Source of the DNA: Algoriphagus sp.
GTDB lineage: Bacteria > Bacteroidota > Bacteroidia > Cytophagales > Cyclobacteriaceae
NCBI RefSeq assembly: GCF_030694375.1
Contig: NZ_JAUXYL010000038.1
Span: forward strand, 372,001-436,000
Reading direction: 5' to 3'
Length of the DNA stretch: 64,000 bases
In this document: positions 51,987 through 60,646 of the stretch, in pieces
Numbering within the stretch: the first letter of the stretch is position 1
Layout of the letters: every line of letters begins with the position of its first letter
The notes under the pieces: model-generated
Told to the model about the DNA's origin: nothing
Seen by the model: the letters and a program-made list of their open reading frames with translations, nothing else
Databases searched by the model: none
Position numbers and translations under genes: made by a program

Positions 51987-52238
51987 ATGAAATTGTCAAG
52001 AAAATCAACACTAGAAGAAGAGCGACTCAGGGAGGATTTGGTGACGTTGGAAGGGCGTATCCGTAGGAAGATTTGGAGAATTTGTGTCACTAATTTAAAG
52101 TTACCCTATGAAAGACTTGCAGCTGGACGCCGCCTAAAGGAATTGTGTTTGTTAGCGATATCATCACTTGACGATGGAGACGCAATCAAGCTAGCGGCGT
52201 ACTTGAGGGAATTAAGAGAGAGGGGGATGCCTATATAA
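51987..52238 (+). CDS. Small basic helical hypothetical protein
   Basis: An 83-residue, Arg/Lys/Glu-rich protein predicted to be entirely helical (EEERLREDLVTLEGRIRRKIW). It has no known family. Base composition is more GC-rich than its neighbours. It could bind nucleic acid; nothing else is visible. The convergent small gene at 52253-52453 begins 14 bp past its stop. Confidence 0.5.
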   Translation: MKLSRKSTLEEERLREDLVTLEGRIRRKIWRICVTNLKLPYERLAAGRRLKELCLLAISSLDDGDAIKLAAYLRELRERGMPI

Positions 52239-52252
52239 AATTTTTGCTGTTT

Positions 52253-52453
52253 TTAAAGCCTATCCAAAATTTCTCGGATTAGTCGTCCTCTGTTCAATTC
52301 CTTTTTTCTTTTTGTCCGTAGACTTACGATATAGAGTATCCAAATCCCCCAGGCAACCGCAAAAAGCGGAAAAGGATTTTCTGCTCCCAATGCTCCAATC
52401 ATTGCTATGAAGCTGATAAAAAGAGTTCCTAAAAATTTAATTGTATTCCACAT
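52253..52453 (-). CDS. Small hypothetical membrane protein
   Basis: A 66-residue protein with two hydrophobic helices (about residues 4-22 and 27-44) and a very basic C-terminal tail (RTKRKKELNRGR). The ATG at 52453 is preferred over a TTG two codons upstream. No family is recognised. Small two-helix proteins with basic tails often sit in the inner membrane with positive residues inside. Confidence 0.5.
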   Translation of the reverse strand: MWNTIKFLGTLFISFIAMIGALGAENPFPLFAVAWGIWILYIVSLRTKRKKELNRGRLIREILDRL

Positions 52454-52611
52454 AGTCAAGCAATTAAGGTTGCAGTATAAGAATTTACGATCCTAATTCA
52501 AAGTTGTTGCGCGTAAAAGTGTAAATGTGTAAAAATGTATTTATATAAAAGTATTAAGCTACTTTTCGATCACAAGGAATTTGGTCCGAAAAACATTAAA
52601 ATCAGATTATT

Positions 52612-53445
52612 ATGAAAAATTCAGCCAAATCAACATTTATCTTTTTGCTTTTGCTAAGTTTCAATTCAGCCTTTGCAATCAATCCTGACAGGGAATACAT
52701 CCGTACCCCGGATTCAGTCAAGTGGGCATACCAACAATTGGAAATCCACACAGCAGATGGTTTTCGACTCAATACTTGGATTTATGAGGCCAAACCTGAA
52801 AAGGACAGAGATACAGTTTTGATTCTGGCGTATCCTGATGCTGGGAATATGTCCTATTTTGTTTACCATGCAGCCATTCTGGCAAATGCTGGCTATACGG
52901 TAGTCACGTTTGACTATAGAGGATTTGGAAAAAGCCAAGATTTTGAGATTCAAAAGGAATACCTCTACTACAAGGAGTTCGCTTGGGATCTTGAAGCAGT
53001 AGTTGAAACCATTTCAAAAAATATTCCAAACAAGAAAATGGGAATCTGGGCCATGTCAATGGGAACTACCATAGCATCAAGAGCCTATCCACAGATTAAA
53101 AATCAGATTGATTTTATTATTGGGGAAGGTTTTGTCACTGATCCTGATGGAATTGTGGAGTACTATAAAGAGCAGGGTAAAGAAATTCTCCTTCCGGAAG
53201 ACAGTAAGGACTTTGAAAAATCTATAGAATCTATCGATTGCCCACTTCTGATTTTAACTGCATCTAATGATAAAATTACCACCCACGCTTCGGCTATGAA
53301 ACTTCAGCAGAAACTTGGGACCAATTGTTCAATTATTCGATATGAAGGTGATCATCTAACTGGGTTTCAGGTGGACTACGACAATATGGGATTTGGTGGA
53401 TGGTTTTTAAATGAACTAGAGGAATTTTTGCTGTATAAGTCCTAA
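52612..53445 (+). CDS. Exported alpha/beta hydrolase
   Basis: A 277-residue protein with a signal peptide (about residues 1-22, ending AFA). The catalytic triad of the alpha/beta-hydrolase fold is visible: nucleophile S148 in AMSMGT, acid D220 in ASNDK, and His near 247 in EGDHL. The oxyanion-hole region is at DYRGFGKS near 103-110. It is probably a periplasmic serine esterase or peptidase; the substrate is unknown. It stands alone with a 150-bp upstream gap. Confidence 0.88.
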   Translation: MKNSAKSTFIFLLLLSFNSAFAINPDREYIRTPDSVKWAYQQLEIHTADGFRLNTWIYEAKPEKDRDTVLILAYPDAGNMSYFVYHAAILANAGYTVVTFDYRGFGKSQDFEIQKEYLYYKEFAWDLEAVVETISKNIPNKKMGIWAMSMGTTIASRAYPQIKNQIDFIIGEGFVTDPDGIVEYYKEQGKEILLPEDSKDFEKSIESIDCPLLILTASNDKITTHASAMKLQQKLGTNCSIIRYEGDHLTGFQVDYDNMGFGGWFLNELEEFLLYKS

Positions 53446-53665
53446 CGATCCATTATACTCTCTTCTTTTTCTTCTATGCTTCTTGGGAATCCATTTTTTC
53501 AATGTAGCTATCTAACCACCTAATCCGTTTAACAGATAGAATTTAAAACTGGGAAGAAATTCCAATTGGAGGGTAAGTTCCTTGGTTGAGAATGCAAATG
53601 GAATAGGAATCATCTAGATCCACATCAATTTGTGATGTCACATTAAAATACTAAAACCTGTTATA

Positions 53666-54016
53666 ATGAGATTAAGCCCTAAATATCTTTTGTTTTTTGC
53701 GGTTTTATCCACTTTTGGGTGCCAAGATGATTTGGTCCCAGGTGAAGAATTCTCTGTTAGAATTGAAAATACTTCTGATATTTCTTGTGGTCTTCCAGTG
53801 ATTCTTTTTTTGGAAAAAAGTGATCAAGTCAAGGAAAAAACAAATGAGGAATCCTTGGAATATAATGCTTACGGACTCGATGAATCACTTAATGTAATTG
53901 GCAATGAACTCTTAATTACTTTTGGCAAAGTTAAAGAGGAGGATTTTCGAGTTTGTAGAGCAATTGGCATTCCGTATCCAGCAGTTTCAATTCTTAGTGC
54001 TAGATTGAGAGATTAG
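53666..54016 (+). CDS. Small hypothetical lipoprotein
   Basis: A 116-residue exported protein with a lipobox (TFGC) near residue 19. The mature part is beta-rich and has two Cys (SCGLP, FRVCRA) that could form a disulfide. No family is recognised. Convergent with the Fic-like gene, 30 bp away. It has a separate 220-bp upstream gap without visible features. Confidence 0.6.
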   Translation: MRLSPKYLLFFAVLSTFGCQDDLVPGEEFSVRIENTSDISCGLPVILFLEKSDQVKEKTNEESLEYNAYGLDESLNVIGNELLITFGKVKEEDFRVCRAIGIPYPAVSILSARLRD

Positions 54017-54046
54017 AGGTTGAATCTCAAGGCTATTAATTTATTC

Positions 54047-55426
54047 TTAAGAATCCCATTTCATTTTCCAGGCAGTAAATTCGGAAGGTCTGATTCGGTA
54101 GCGGACAAAATTCCCTTCATGTAATCCCAACAGTTCTGTTTCTACTACTTCGGAGAGCCTGGATTGGTCTGGTTCTGGTAATTTTTTGACTTCGGATTTT
54201 ATTGCTTGGGATGCTGCTTCTTTATCCATTGCATTGGTCACGATGTGGCTGACGATCGCTCGTATTTCTTCTCGGTATTTTAAGCGGAAAGGATCCGGCT
54301 CGCCAAGAGATTGACGAATGGCCGCATACCTCAAAGCTGACCGCTCATAGGCCCACAAAAAAACATCCTTGAATAATTCGATCCGGTTTAATTCATAAAT
54401 GCCTAGCATTCCTTTGATATAGCTTTCTTCCGGTACGTCTATAAATGAAAGAGGAGCAAGGTTGTGTCGGTTCAAAGGAATATTGGCAGCCAATCTGGAT
54501 ACTCGCTTATTGACATCATCAAAGGGTTGGAGATAGGGAAGCTGAACCAATACAAAAAACGCCTGCTCAAATGGATTTTGGATTTGGCTTGCTTTTTCCA
54601 GAATCAGATCAAAGGATTCTTCGATGAGTTGAGGAATTCCCAACGGAGTAAATACCGAATTGGTGATTCCAACACCAAATGTTCTAAGCCTACCGGATGC
54701 AGCGGGATTTGGCAACAGGTTGTTTGAAAGTAGAGCATGTAGATTGAGAAAAGTATAGCGATTGAAGCCCACCTCTTCAGACGATTCTACCAAAAACTCA
54801 ATGGCTTCCTTGTGGTTGAGAATCATCTGCGTTTCCATGGGGGATTTGTTCGAGGGGGTTTTTCCGTTATGGATAAGCAACTCCGTATCCAAAAGGGAAT
54901 AGGTGTTGCCTTCCAGTCTACTTGAATTCCAAGAGAGGTCGATCAATAGGCGATTTAATATTTCTCTGGCATAGGTCCCAGCTGGCTGTTCTCCATTCTT
55001 AGTATTTCCCCATTCAGCCAGTTTTTGTTTTCCTTCTTTGCTGAGAAAGCTATCGATGTTGGGACGGTAATTTTCCAAGAAACTTCGTTCGTATCCGACA
55101 GGTTTTCGTTGTGCTACAGGACGTGAGACCAAGGCCCAAACGTCTTTGCCTTCTTGTGAAAGGGGAATGGTCGATTGTCGCTCCTCTTCTGATTTTATTC
55201 TTCCAGAATCCTGAGTTTGTTCAGGGACATTTGTATAATACTTTGTGGATCGAGCATCTCCTTTTATTAGGATCAGATTTTTTTCTCTGAGGCTTTTTAG
55301 TCGTCTTTGAAGCGCTCTCTTTTCAATATGAAATGGGAGCAATCGAAGCAGTTGTTCTATTCCTAAGCCATCAGAAGATGATGCAATTATTTCTTTAATC
55401 AGTTGTAGCTCATCTCGATTTTCCAT
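54047..55426 (-). CDS. Fic-like protein with N-terminal winged helix and divergent catalytic motif
   Basis: A 459-residue protein from the ATG at 55426; an upstream ATG at 55492 overlaps a putative operator. An N-terminal winged-helix domain (about 1-65) precedes a Fic-N region with the inhibitory motif SSRLEG (S168-G173) and a Fic core. The core motif reads LQPFDDVNKR with Gln at 300, where active Fic enzymes have HPFxxGNGR. The catalytic His is thus replaced, as in a known divergent subgroup. AMP transfer may be lost or altered, and DNA-binding autoregulation is likely. Two dyads lie just upstream. Confidence 0.85.
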   Translation of the reverse strand: MENRDELQLIKEIIASSSDGLGIEQLLRLLPFHIEKRALQRRLKSLREKNLILIKGDARSTKYYTNVPEQTQDSGRIKSEEERQSTIPLSQEGKDVWALVSRPVAQRKPVGYERSFLENYRPNIDSFLSKEGKQKLAEWGNTKNGEQPAGTYAREILNRLLIDLSWNSSRLEGNTYSLLDTELLIHNGKTPSNKSPMETQMILNHKEAIEFLVESSEEVGFNRYTFLNLHALLSNNLLPNPAASGRLRTFGVGITNSVFTPLGIPQLIEESFDLILEKASQIQNPFEQAFFVLVQLPYLQPFDDVNKRVSRLAANIPLNRHNLAPLSFIDVPEESYIKGMLGIYELNRIELFKDVFLWAYERSALRYAAIRQSLGEPDPFRLKYREEIRAIVSHIVTNAMDKEAASQAIKSEVKKLPEPDQSRLSEVVETELLGLHEGNFVRYRIRPSEFTAWKMKWDS

Positions 55427-55466
55427 TTTCAATCCCATTTGTATCGCGACAATAATAGCATAAAAA

Positions 55467-55522
55467 TGACGCAATAAAAAGAATTGTGTCATGATAATTG
55501 ACGCAATACTTAAATCGCGTCA
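55467..55522 (-). promoter_or_regulatory. Tandem dyads upstream of the Fic-like gene
   Basis: Four copies of one half-site form two inverted pairs: TGACGCAA (55467-55474) with TTGTGTCA (55484-55491), and TGACGCAA (55499-55506) with TCGCGTCA (55515-55522). They start 40 bp upstream of the ATG at 55426, across the expected promoter. The winged-helix domain of the Fic-like protein is a natural candidate to bind them. Confidence 0.65.
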
Positions 55523-55630
55523 TTCTTTGGGGAGAATGGCGATTCTCTATTTCTCCGCTTTTGTCGATTCGTTTTGAAGAATTGTCGCTGAGTTTAATCC
55601 CTAAGTTATAATATAAGAAGGTGGAATTGA

Positions 55631-57811
55631 TCAGATTCTAAAACCAAGGGAAATAACCAAACTTCTTCCATCAGACGACCATATGCCTGGTCCCGGATAC
55701 ATTTGAGGTCTTTTTGTGAAATAGGAGTTGTCGAAAATATTCTGAAAACTTGCCCGCAAAGTCAGGTTTTCATAGGTATAAATTCCCTGAAGATCCCAGA
55801 TGTGATAGGAAGGAACCAAACCCACTGCACCTGAAGGAGGTGGACTTTTTGTATTGAGTGCGTCGGAAAAAGATTCGCTTACAAACTGATGCTGTAGAGC
55901 CAATTGTAAAGAACCATAGGAAGCGGTTAGCCCGTTTCTGCTGATCCACTCGGGAACAGCCTCTACATAATTCCCTTCAATTTCCTCATTTCCTTCCGAT
56001 CCTGCCACTAAACCATTAAGATATCTAGCCCGCATCCAACTCGATGAGGTATAAAAGGAAAGAGCAAAGCGATTTTTCTTCAGGAATTCCCAGTCCCAGA
56101 GGAGTTCCACTCCGGCCGTTCCGCTGTCACCTATGTTGCTTTTTTGGATCAGAGAAGTTTCATCTTGTTCCACCAAAATATTACCAACACGGTTACCTAT
56201 AAATGTATAAAATAAAGTGGTGTTTAAATTCATCGCCTCCTTGGGGCTGAGTTCCCAGCCTATTTCCGAATTGTATCCAAAGCTGTGTTTGAGGTTTGGG
56301 TTGATTATAGTTAGGGGATTTCCGGGAATGATATCCTGAAACAGGACAGGTCTGTTGGCTTGGGAAATTCCTGCATAGAGGCGATTGGAAGTCGAAAAGT
56401 GATAATTGGCGTTGATTCCTAAAGCCACAAAATCATATTCAATTTCCTGAGGTACCTGCGCTGATTCCACAAAACTTATGGTCCCACTCATTACCGAATT
56501 TCCATTTTCAATCCGTATTCCCGGGGAAATTGAAAATCGGTCATTTAGGTGAAATTGGTTTTCCAGGGAAGCGGCAATGCTGTGACTCTTCAAATTGATA
56601 TCTCTAGGGAATTCACCAATGATAGTAAGGTCATAGTCTGTACCGGTTGTTCCCTTTCCACGCTGCCTCCGATCAAAAGAATTGTTGAAATATCGGACGG
56701 AAATAGAGAGATCATTTTTTACAGAACCCAAAGTATATCCGTGAAGAATTCTCGCCTCAACGGTCCGGGTATGGTAATTATCAATATCCACATTTCTAGC
56801 TGCGTACTCGGAGGTTGAGCTATTGATGGTGTCGGGCACATTGGCAAAGGCATCAAAAGTGACTGAGCTTCTCTGACCAAATACCCCGCTTCCCACCAAG
56901 CTGAAACTGGTGTTTGCAGCCAATTTGCCTTCCAGCGTCACTGCAGGAACCCATATTTCCGGACTGTAATAATTGCGTGTTCGGGTGGCTTGGGTCGGGT
57001 CTTGCTCAAATTGTGCGTCTGTAAGCGGACCTGGAATCTGGTACAAGAAGATACTTCTGCTCAGTTCTGCTTTGCCTTTTAGCCGATCATTAAACTGATA
57101 CGAAATTTCCACATGCTGAGCATCAGACTCTGATTTTCCGTTATCTCGGTATCCATTGGAATTCCGCTTTTGGTAGTACCCAAAATAGCTGAACTTCCCT
57201 ACCGTCCCTCCGATTGAGGTGCAGTTGGATAAGAGGCCAAAAGAACCTGCGGAACTGATGTTTTCAAGGCTAAACTTTCTGCTTGGATCGGGTTTTTTGA
57301 GCACGTAATTGAGCATGCCACCAAACTGCTGACCATACTGAAGTGCGGCGGTTCCACGAATCAATTCTATCTGCCCGACCGCTTCTATTGGCATGGAATA
57401 GTGACTGGCAGGATACCCATAGATATCGGTATTGATCATTACGCCGTTTTGCCGCACGTTGAATTCCCAACTGCGGTGGCCATCTAATCCCCTTACAGAG
57501 AGGTTGATTTGATTGCCGGTGCCATCCATGTCATAAATAAATGCAGAAGGGATCTTTGCAAAAAGACTACGGCCTGTCTTTTCTGCAAGATTAGTAGCCA
57601 GTCCGCTCAGGGAAATAACTTCGGATTTCCTTCCTCCGATTATCATCAATCCATTCGTTGAGGGGAGACTGGTGACCGGGTTTTGAAGTCGGAAATTCTG
57701 GATTTTAATCTCTTCGAGAGATAAGGTTTTAATAGTGTCTTGCTGTGCATATACTCTGCCTGAAAGGCAGCAATAGGCCATCAGCAAGTAGAAATAATAC
57801 TTGTAATTCAT
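55631..57811 (-). CDS. TonB-dependent outer-membrane receptor (FecA-like)
   Basis: A 726-residue outer-membrane transporter with a signal peptide (about residues 1-22, ending VYAQ). A plug domain (about 45-170) includes the motifs VRGLDGHRSW and IELIRGTAALQYG, followed by a large beta-barrel that ends SLGFRI. It lacks the N-terminal carboxypeptidase-like repeat of SusC-type receptors. This fits siderophore- or haem-type iron or metal-complex uptake (FecA/FepA group). The partner gene lies 55 bp upstream on the same strand. The substrate cannot be read from the sequence. Confidence 0.92.
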   Translation of the reverse strand: MNYKYYFYLLMAYCCLSGRVYAQQDTIKTLSLEEIKIQNFRLQNPVTSLPSTNGLMIIGGRKSEVISLSGLATNLAEKTGRSLFAKIPSAFIYDMDGTGNQINLSVRGLDGHRSWEFNVRQNGVMINTDIYGYPASHYSMPIEAVGQIELIRGTAALQYGQQFGGMLNYVLKKPDPSRKFSLENISSAGSFGLLSNCTSIGGTVGKFSYFGYYQKRNSNGYRDNGKSESDAQHVEISYQFNDRLKGKAELSRSIFLYQIPGPLTDAQFEQDPTQATRTRNYYSPEIWVPAVTLEGKLAANTSFSLVGSGVFGQRSSVTFDAFANVPDTINSSTSEYAARNVDIDNYHTRTVEARILHGYTLGSVKNDLSISVRYFNNSFDRRQRGKGTTGTDYDLTIIGEFPRDINLKSHSIAASLENQFHLNDRFSISPGIRIENGNSVMSGTISFVESAQVPQEIEYDFVALGINANYHFSTSNRLYAGISQANRPVLFQDIIPGNPLTIINPNLKHSFGYNSEIGWELSPKEAMNLNTTLFYTFIGNRVGNILVEQDETSLIQKSNIGDSGTAGVELLWDWEFLKKNRFALSFYTSSSWMRARYLNGLVAGSEGNEEIEGNYVEAVPEWISRNGLTASYGSLQLALQHQFVSESFSDALNTKSPPPSGAVGLVPSYHIWDLQGIYTYENLTLRASFQNIFDNSYFTKRPQMYPGPGIWSSDGRSLVISLGFRI

Positions 57812-57866
57812 AAGTAGAAGTCATAATTGATGGGAAAATTCAGGGATTATTTCCCTGAAAAAAGAT

Positions 57867-58430
57867 TCAAGAGAACTGGATTCCCTGGGGAGGAAGCAGT
57901 GGGATATCCTTGATTCCCTTCGGAATGCTGACTAAAAAAGGAGAAAAATGCCGGATTAATATTTCGGTAAGTTTTGGTGCAAGGGAGAAATCGTGTACGC
58001 GTGGGACAAAGTCTTTTGCGAAGGATTTTAAAAGTACTTTCTGTAAAGGCGGCCCCTCAAAATCTCCCTGATCAGATGCGAGAGAAACTATCCAGAGTTT
58101 CACTTGTTCATTAAGTTTCGTTTGGAGTTCATCCTTCACCACGACTACCTCCAGGTGATCTTCAAAATACCGTTGTTTTATTACGCGGTTCACTTTTCCC
58201 TCAATTTCCATCTGGAAATTCACCGTTTGAAAGTTTTCCTGATTCTGCCCATACGGCATGGCAAAAGGAATTCGGATCAGTTTTCCCTCAAGAAAGTCTT
58301 CGTCATTTTCCCAAATCTGATTTTCCCAATGTTGATGTATTGCCATAGGCATAAGGAACTGCACCGCAAAAAATCCGAGGTGATACAGTCCAAAGCACGT
58401 AAGGAGAAAAATGGCAGCTGATTTTCTCAT
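57867..58430 (-). CDS. Membrane-anchored hypothetical protein upstream of the TonB receptor
   Basis: A 187-residue protein with an N-terminal membrane helix (about residues 5-24) and a soluble, beta-rich domain. It contains no Cys motif but several His (AIHQHWENQIW). No family is recognised. It precedes the TonB receptor by 55 bp on the same strand, so the two are probably co-transcribed and it may assist substrate handling or energy transfer. Confidence 0.6.
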   Translation of the reverse strand: MRKSAAIFLLTCFGLYHLGFFAVQFLMPMAIHQHWENQIWENDEDFLEGKLIRIPFAMPYGQNQENFQTVNFQMEIEGKVNRVIKQRYFEDHLEVVVVKDELQTKLNEQVKLWIVSLASDQGDFEGPPLQKVLLKSFAKDFVPRVHDFSLAPKLTEILIRHFSPFLVSIPKGIKDIPLLPPQGIQFS

Positions 58431-59081
58431 GATTAAAGGCTAAAGTAAAGTTAAAAAAGAATGGAAATGAACTTAATATCCCAAGGATAAAAAATAATGA
58501 TTTAACGCCATTGGAATTGATGCGTGGAAAATTATGAGGTTGACATTAAATTGAGTTTAGTAGAATTGTCTTCTAAAAATTGAACAGTTTACATATTCCC
58601 TCTAATAGAGAAATCCTTTTTTGTTCTTTCTCCGTGGCATCGATCTAAATTAGCCAACTGGAAATGATTAATTTTTCCGGTTGGATTGGGCTATCGGATC
58701 AAATCATTTGAAAATTGAGTTTGACTTTTCAACTGAAACACTAAAAGACATAGATAAGTAACCCAATCGTGTCTTGGAAGGCCATCCACTGTTGATGCTC
58801 AGTAACGAATTATAAACTGATCTATTCCAAGATAGTAGAAGAAATAAAGATTTTGGATATTAAATTTAATTTAGAGGAACCTTTCTTGAAAAGGGAGAGC
58901 AGCCACTTTTCATAAAAATCCTGCTTCATAGCCTTTTCATGAATTATACCTCAATGGAAACTTTGGAATTTACTTTGTGAACACAGATTGTGCACAAAGT
59001 GATTGGTGAAGCGCAAAAACAATCAGTGGTGTTTTTGCCACAAAGAAAGATTCTCAAACAGCAAAAAGAAAAAAGGCTTAA

Positions 59082-59117
59082 TTCGTACGGTTCGTACACT
59101 TCGCACACCTCGTACAG
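59082..59117 (+). repeat. Four tandem 9-bp repeats within an inverted repeat
   Basis: TTCGTACGG, TTCGTACAC, TTCGCACAC, CTCGTACAG in a row. They are enclosed by the inverted arms AATTCGTAC (59080-59088) and GTACGAATT (59117-59125). Candidate protein-binding array, for example for integrase or excisionase. Confidence 0.7.
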
Positions 59118-59142
59118 TACGAATTATTCGAGGGCTGAAATT

Positions 59143-59345
59143 AAAATCAATTCAAATGAATTTAAATTTCGAATAAAAAATGAAGATTCGATTTCTGATT
59201 AGCCTAGCTGAAGCCTTGGACGTTTTTTGTTCTTAACATCAAAAAGAAAAAAATATCATTCAAAACTGAACCCCTCATACAGACCAAAAACCCAGATTTT
59301 GCAAAAAATCCGAGATTTAGACAAAAATCAATTCAAATGAATTTA
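59143..59345 (+). repeat. 22-bp exact direct repeat, two copies 181 bp apart
   Basis: Copies at 59143-59164 and 59324-59345 are identical. Each contains the dyad AATTCA-AA-TGAATT. The copies lie in an otherwise noncoding, AT-rich stretch just inside the candidate attachment site. Confidence 0.8.
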
Positions 59346-59425
59346 ATTTTTTTGGTACAAAATGAACCTGTCCCCCGATTTGTCCTCTTTAAGTCGTAAA
59401 CTATTAGTAAACAGTAATTTAAAAT

Positions 59426-59442
59426 AGTCCTGTTCCCGCTAC
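59426..59442 (+). other. Candidate attR: 17-bp tRNA 3'-end-like sequence
   Basis: AGTCCTGTTCCCGCTAC reads like the end of a T-arm and 3' acceptor strand of a tRNA (TTCCCGC is the usual acceptor end of glycine tRNAs starting GCGGGAA). No tRNA precedes it, yet a terminator follows within 5 bp. Integration into a plus-strand tRNA gene to the left would leave exactly this arrangement at the right end. Confidence 0.5.
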
Positions 59443-59446
59443 TTCG

Positions 59447-59474
59447 AAGGATACCAGTCGGTATCCTTTTTTTT
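59447..59474 (+). terminator. Rho-independent terminator after the candidate attachment site
   Basis: A perfect 9-bp stem AAGGATACC/GGTATCCTT with a 4-nt loop and a run of T. No gene ends just before it, so it most plausibly belonged to the interrupted tRNA gene. Confidence 0.85.
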
Positions 59475-59690
59475 ATTCTCAATTCCGGATTCAATTTGGT
59501 TCCGATTTTTCAAAAGGACGGATAAAAAGTTTCCCTTTAGGTTTTACAACTACGTCTGATATATCTTAATAAGTGGAGTTATAGGCTTAAATCACCAATG
59601 TTTATAAGTGGTTGTTAAAAATGCCTATGCTTGAAATTCCGGGTTGCCACCTTTTTTAAACCGCAAGATTCCTTAAAACCTTATTCACTT

Positions 59691-60026
59691 TTACTTCTTC
59701 TTCTCTTCTTTGGCATAAAATGCGGCCATTGCTTCCCAATCCTCATCCGAACATAGCGGGATGTAGTTTATCCTGAATTTCTGAAGTTTCTCCTGACGGT
59801 TTTTTAAAATTTGGTCGCGCTTAAATTGCGCTTTTTGGTGATTGAGTTTTACTAAAGCGGACTTTATCTTTGAGTTCAATCTCATTTTATTTCTATTAAA
59901 AAATAAGGTATTTGAATTGCTCTTAGAAATCTCTTTCAGATTTTTTTCGTCGGGTTTATTAGGTCCCGAAAATCTCATTGAGTTATTTTTTTCAACTTCA
60001 TTCATTTTTGATCCCTGCTGTCCCAT
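59691..60026 (-). CDS. Small basic hypothetical protein
   Basis: A 111-residue Lys/Asn/Gln-rich protein with no hydrophobic segment. A second ATG seven codons in (60005) is equally possible. The C-terminal part (YIPLCSDEDWEAMAAFYAKEEKKK) looks ordered, while the N-terminal half is low-complexity and basic. No family is recognised. It is the first gene to the right of the candidate attachment site, so it may be chromosomal. Confidence 0.5.
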   Translation of the reverse strand: MGQQGSKMNEVEKNNSMRFSGPNKPDEKNLKEISKSNSNTLFFNRNKMRLNSKIKSALVKLNHQKAQFKRDQILKNRQEKLQKFRINYIPLCSDEDWEAMAAFYAKEEKKK

Positions 60027-60079
60027 CCAATCTATTGCTACTTGAAATTTTATTGAGGCTAAGGTAGCTATCTAAGTTT

Positions 60080-60113
60080 TCTTAAAAATACCCAGTACTG
60101 GGTATTTTTAAGA
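60080..60113. repeat. 34-bp perfect palindrome
   Basis: The arms read TCTTAAAAATACCCAGT and its exact complement with no spacer. It lies between the DoxX gene stop and the small gene start (both minus strand). It could be a terminator for doxX, since a T5 run follows the GC core, or a binding site centred on ACCCAGTACTGGGT. Confidence 0.75.
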
Positions 60114-60162
60114 TTTCCCCACCTAACATAAACAGGTTTACGGAACTAATAAGAAACCGGAT

Positions 60163-60579
60163 TCAGAATAGTTTCTTCTTTTTCAAAAAACTATCAACAG
60201 CGAACTTTCCTGCCCCAAATGCTAATATTCCCAAGAAGACACATACATAAAGTAAGGGAAGTTCTTTCTTTCCAAATGGGTCATTCAAATGCGCATAAAA
60301 CGCAGCAGTCAACATTGTTAGGATTAATGGAATCGTAGCAAGGCGGGTCTTGAATCCAATCATCACCAAAACTGCGCAGATTACCTCCGCAAAAATCGCC
60401 ATTCCCAGGGAAATCTCTGGTCCTAAACCGAAGGGATCGGCGAATTTGACTGGTCCCTCACCAAAAAATCGTCCAATTTTCGGGATTCCGTGGGTGAGCA
60501 TCATGGCACCCGCGCCAATCCTAATACCCAACAATGCCAGATCTTTCAAAACTGCGTATTTCATGTTTTCAAGTTTCAT
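60163..60579 (-). CDS. DoxX-family membrane protein
   Basis: A 138-residue protein with four membrane helices (about 8-30, 57-75, 79-97, 107-127). The pattern RIGAGAMMLTHGIPKI near the N-terminus is the DoxX/SURF4-like signature common in Bacteroidetes. The function of these small proteins is poorly defined; some take part in quinone- or thiosulfate-linked redox. A second ATG five codons in is possible. It is followed by the palindrome at 60080-60113. Confidence 0.85.
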   Translation of the reverse strand: MKLENMKYAVLKDLALLGIRIGAGAMMLTHGIPKIGRFFGEGPVKFADPFGLGPEISLGMAIFAEVICAVLVMIGFKTRLATIPLILTMLTAAFYAHLNDPFGKKELPLLYVCVFLGILAFGAGKFAVDSFLKKKKLF

Positions 60580-60646
60580 TGCTACAAACCTAAGCTAAAT
60601 CAGAAATCAGTGAAAGCGCTTTTACAGAACAAATGAATACGAGTGA

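Larger units (their letters stand above)
58431..59690. other. 1.26-kb noncoding, repeat-rich region at the probable right end of the element
   Basis: No convincing gene; a 70-codon frame at 58990-59202 spans a tandem repeat and is likely fortuitous. The region holds an inverted repeat CTTTGTG/CACAAAG (58973-58999), four 9-bp repeats (59082-59117), a 22-bp direct repeat (59143-59164 and 59324-59345), a 17-bp tRNA-like tail (59426-59442) and a terminator (59447-59474). This density of repeats fits the recombination end of an integrative element. Confidence 0.6.

Noticed and set aside
59082-59117. Tandem repeat as a CRISPR array
   Set aside because: Units are 9 bp with no spacers and no cas genes are present; no CRISPR array was found anywhere in the window.
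58990-59202. Open plus-strand frame of 70 codons at the right end
   Set aside because: Its middle is only the translation of a 9-bp tandem repeat, and it lies in the repeat-rich end region. More likely a by-product of the repeats.
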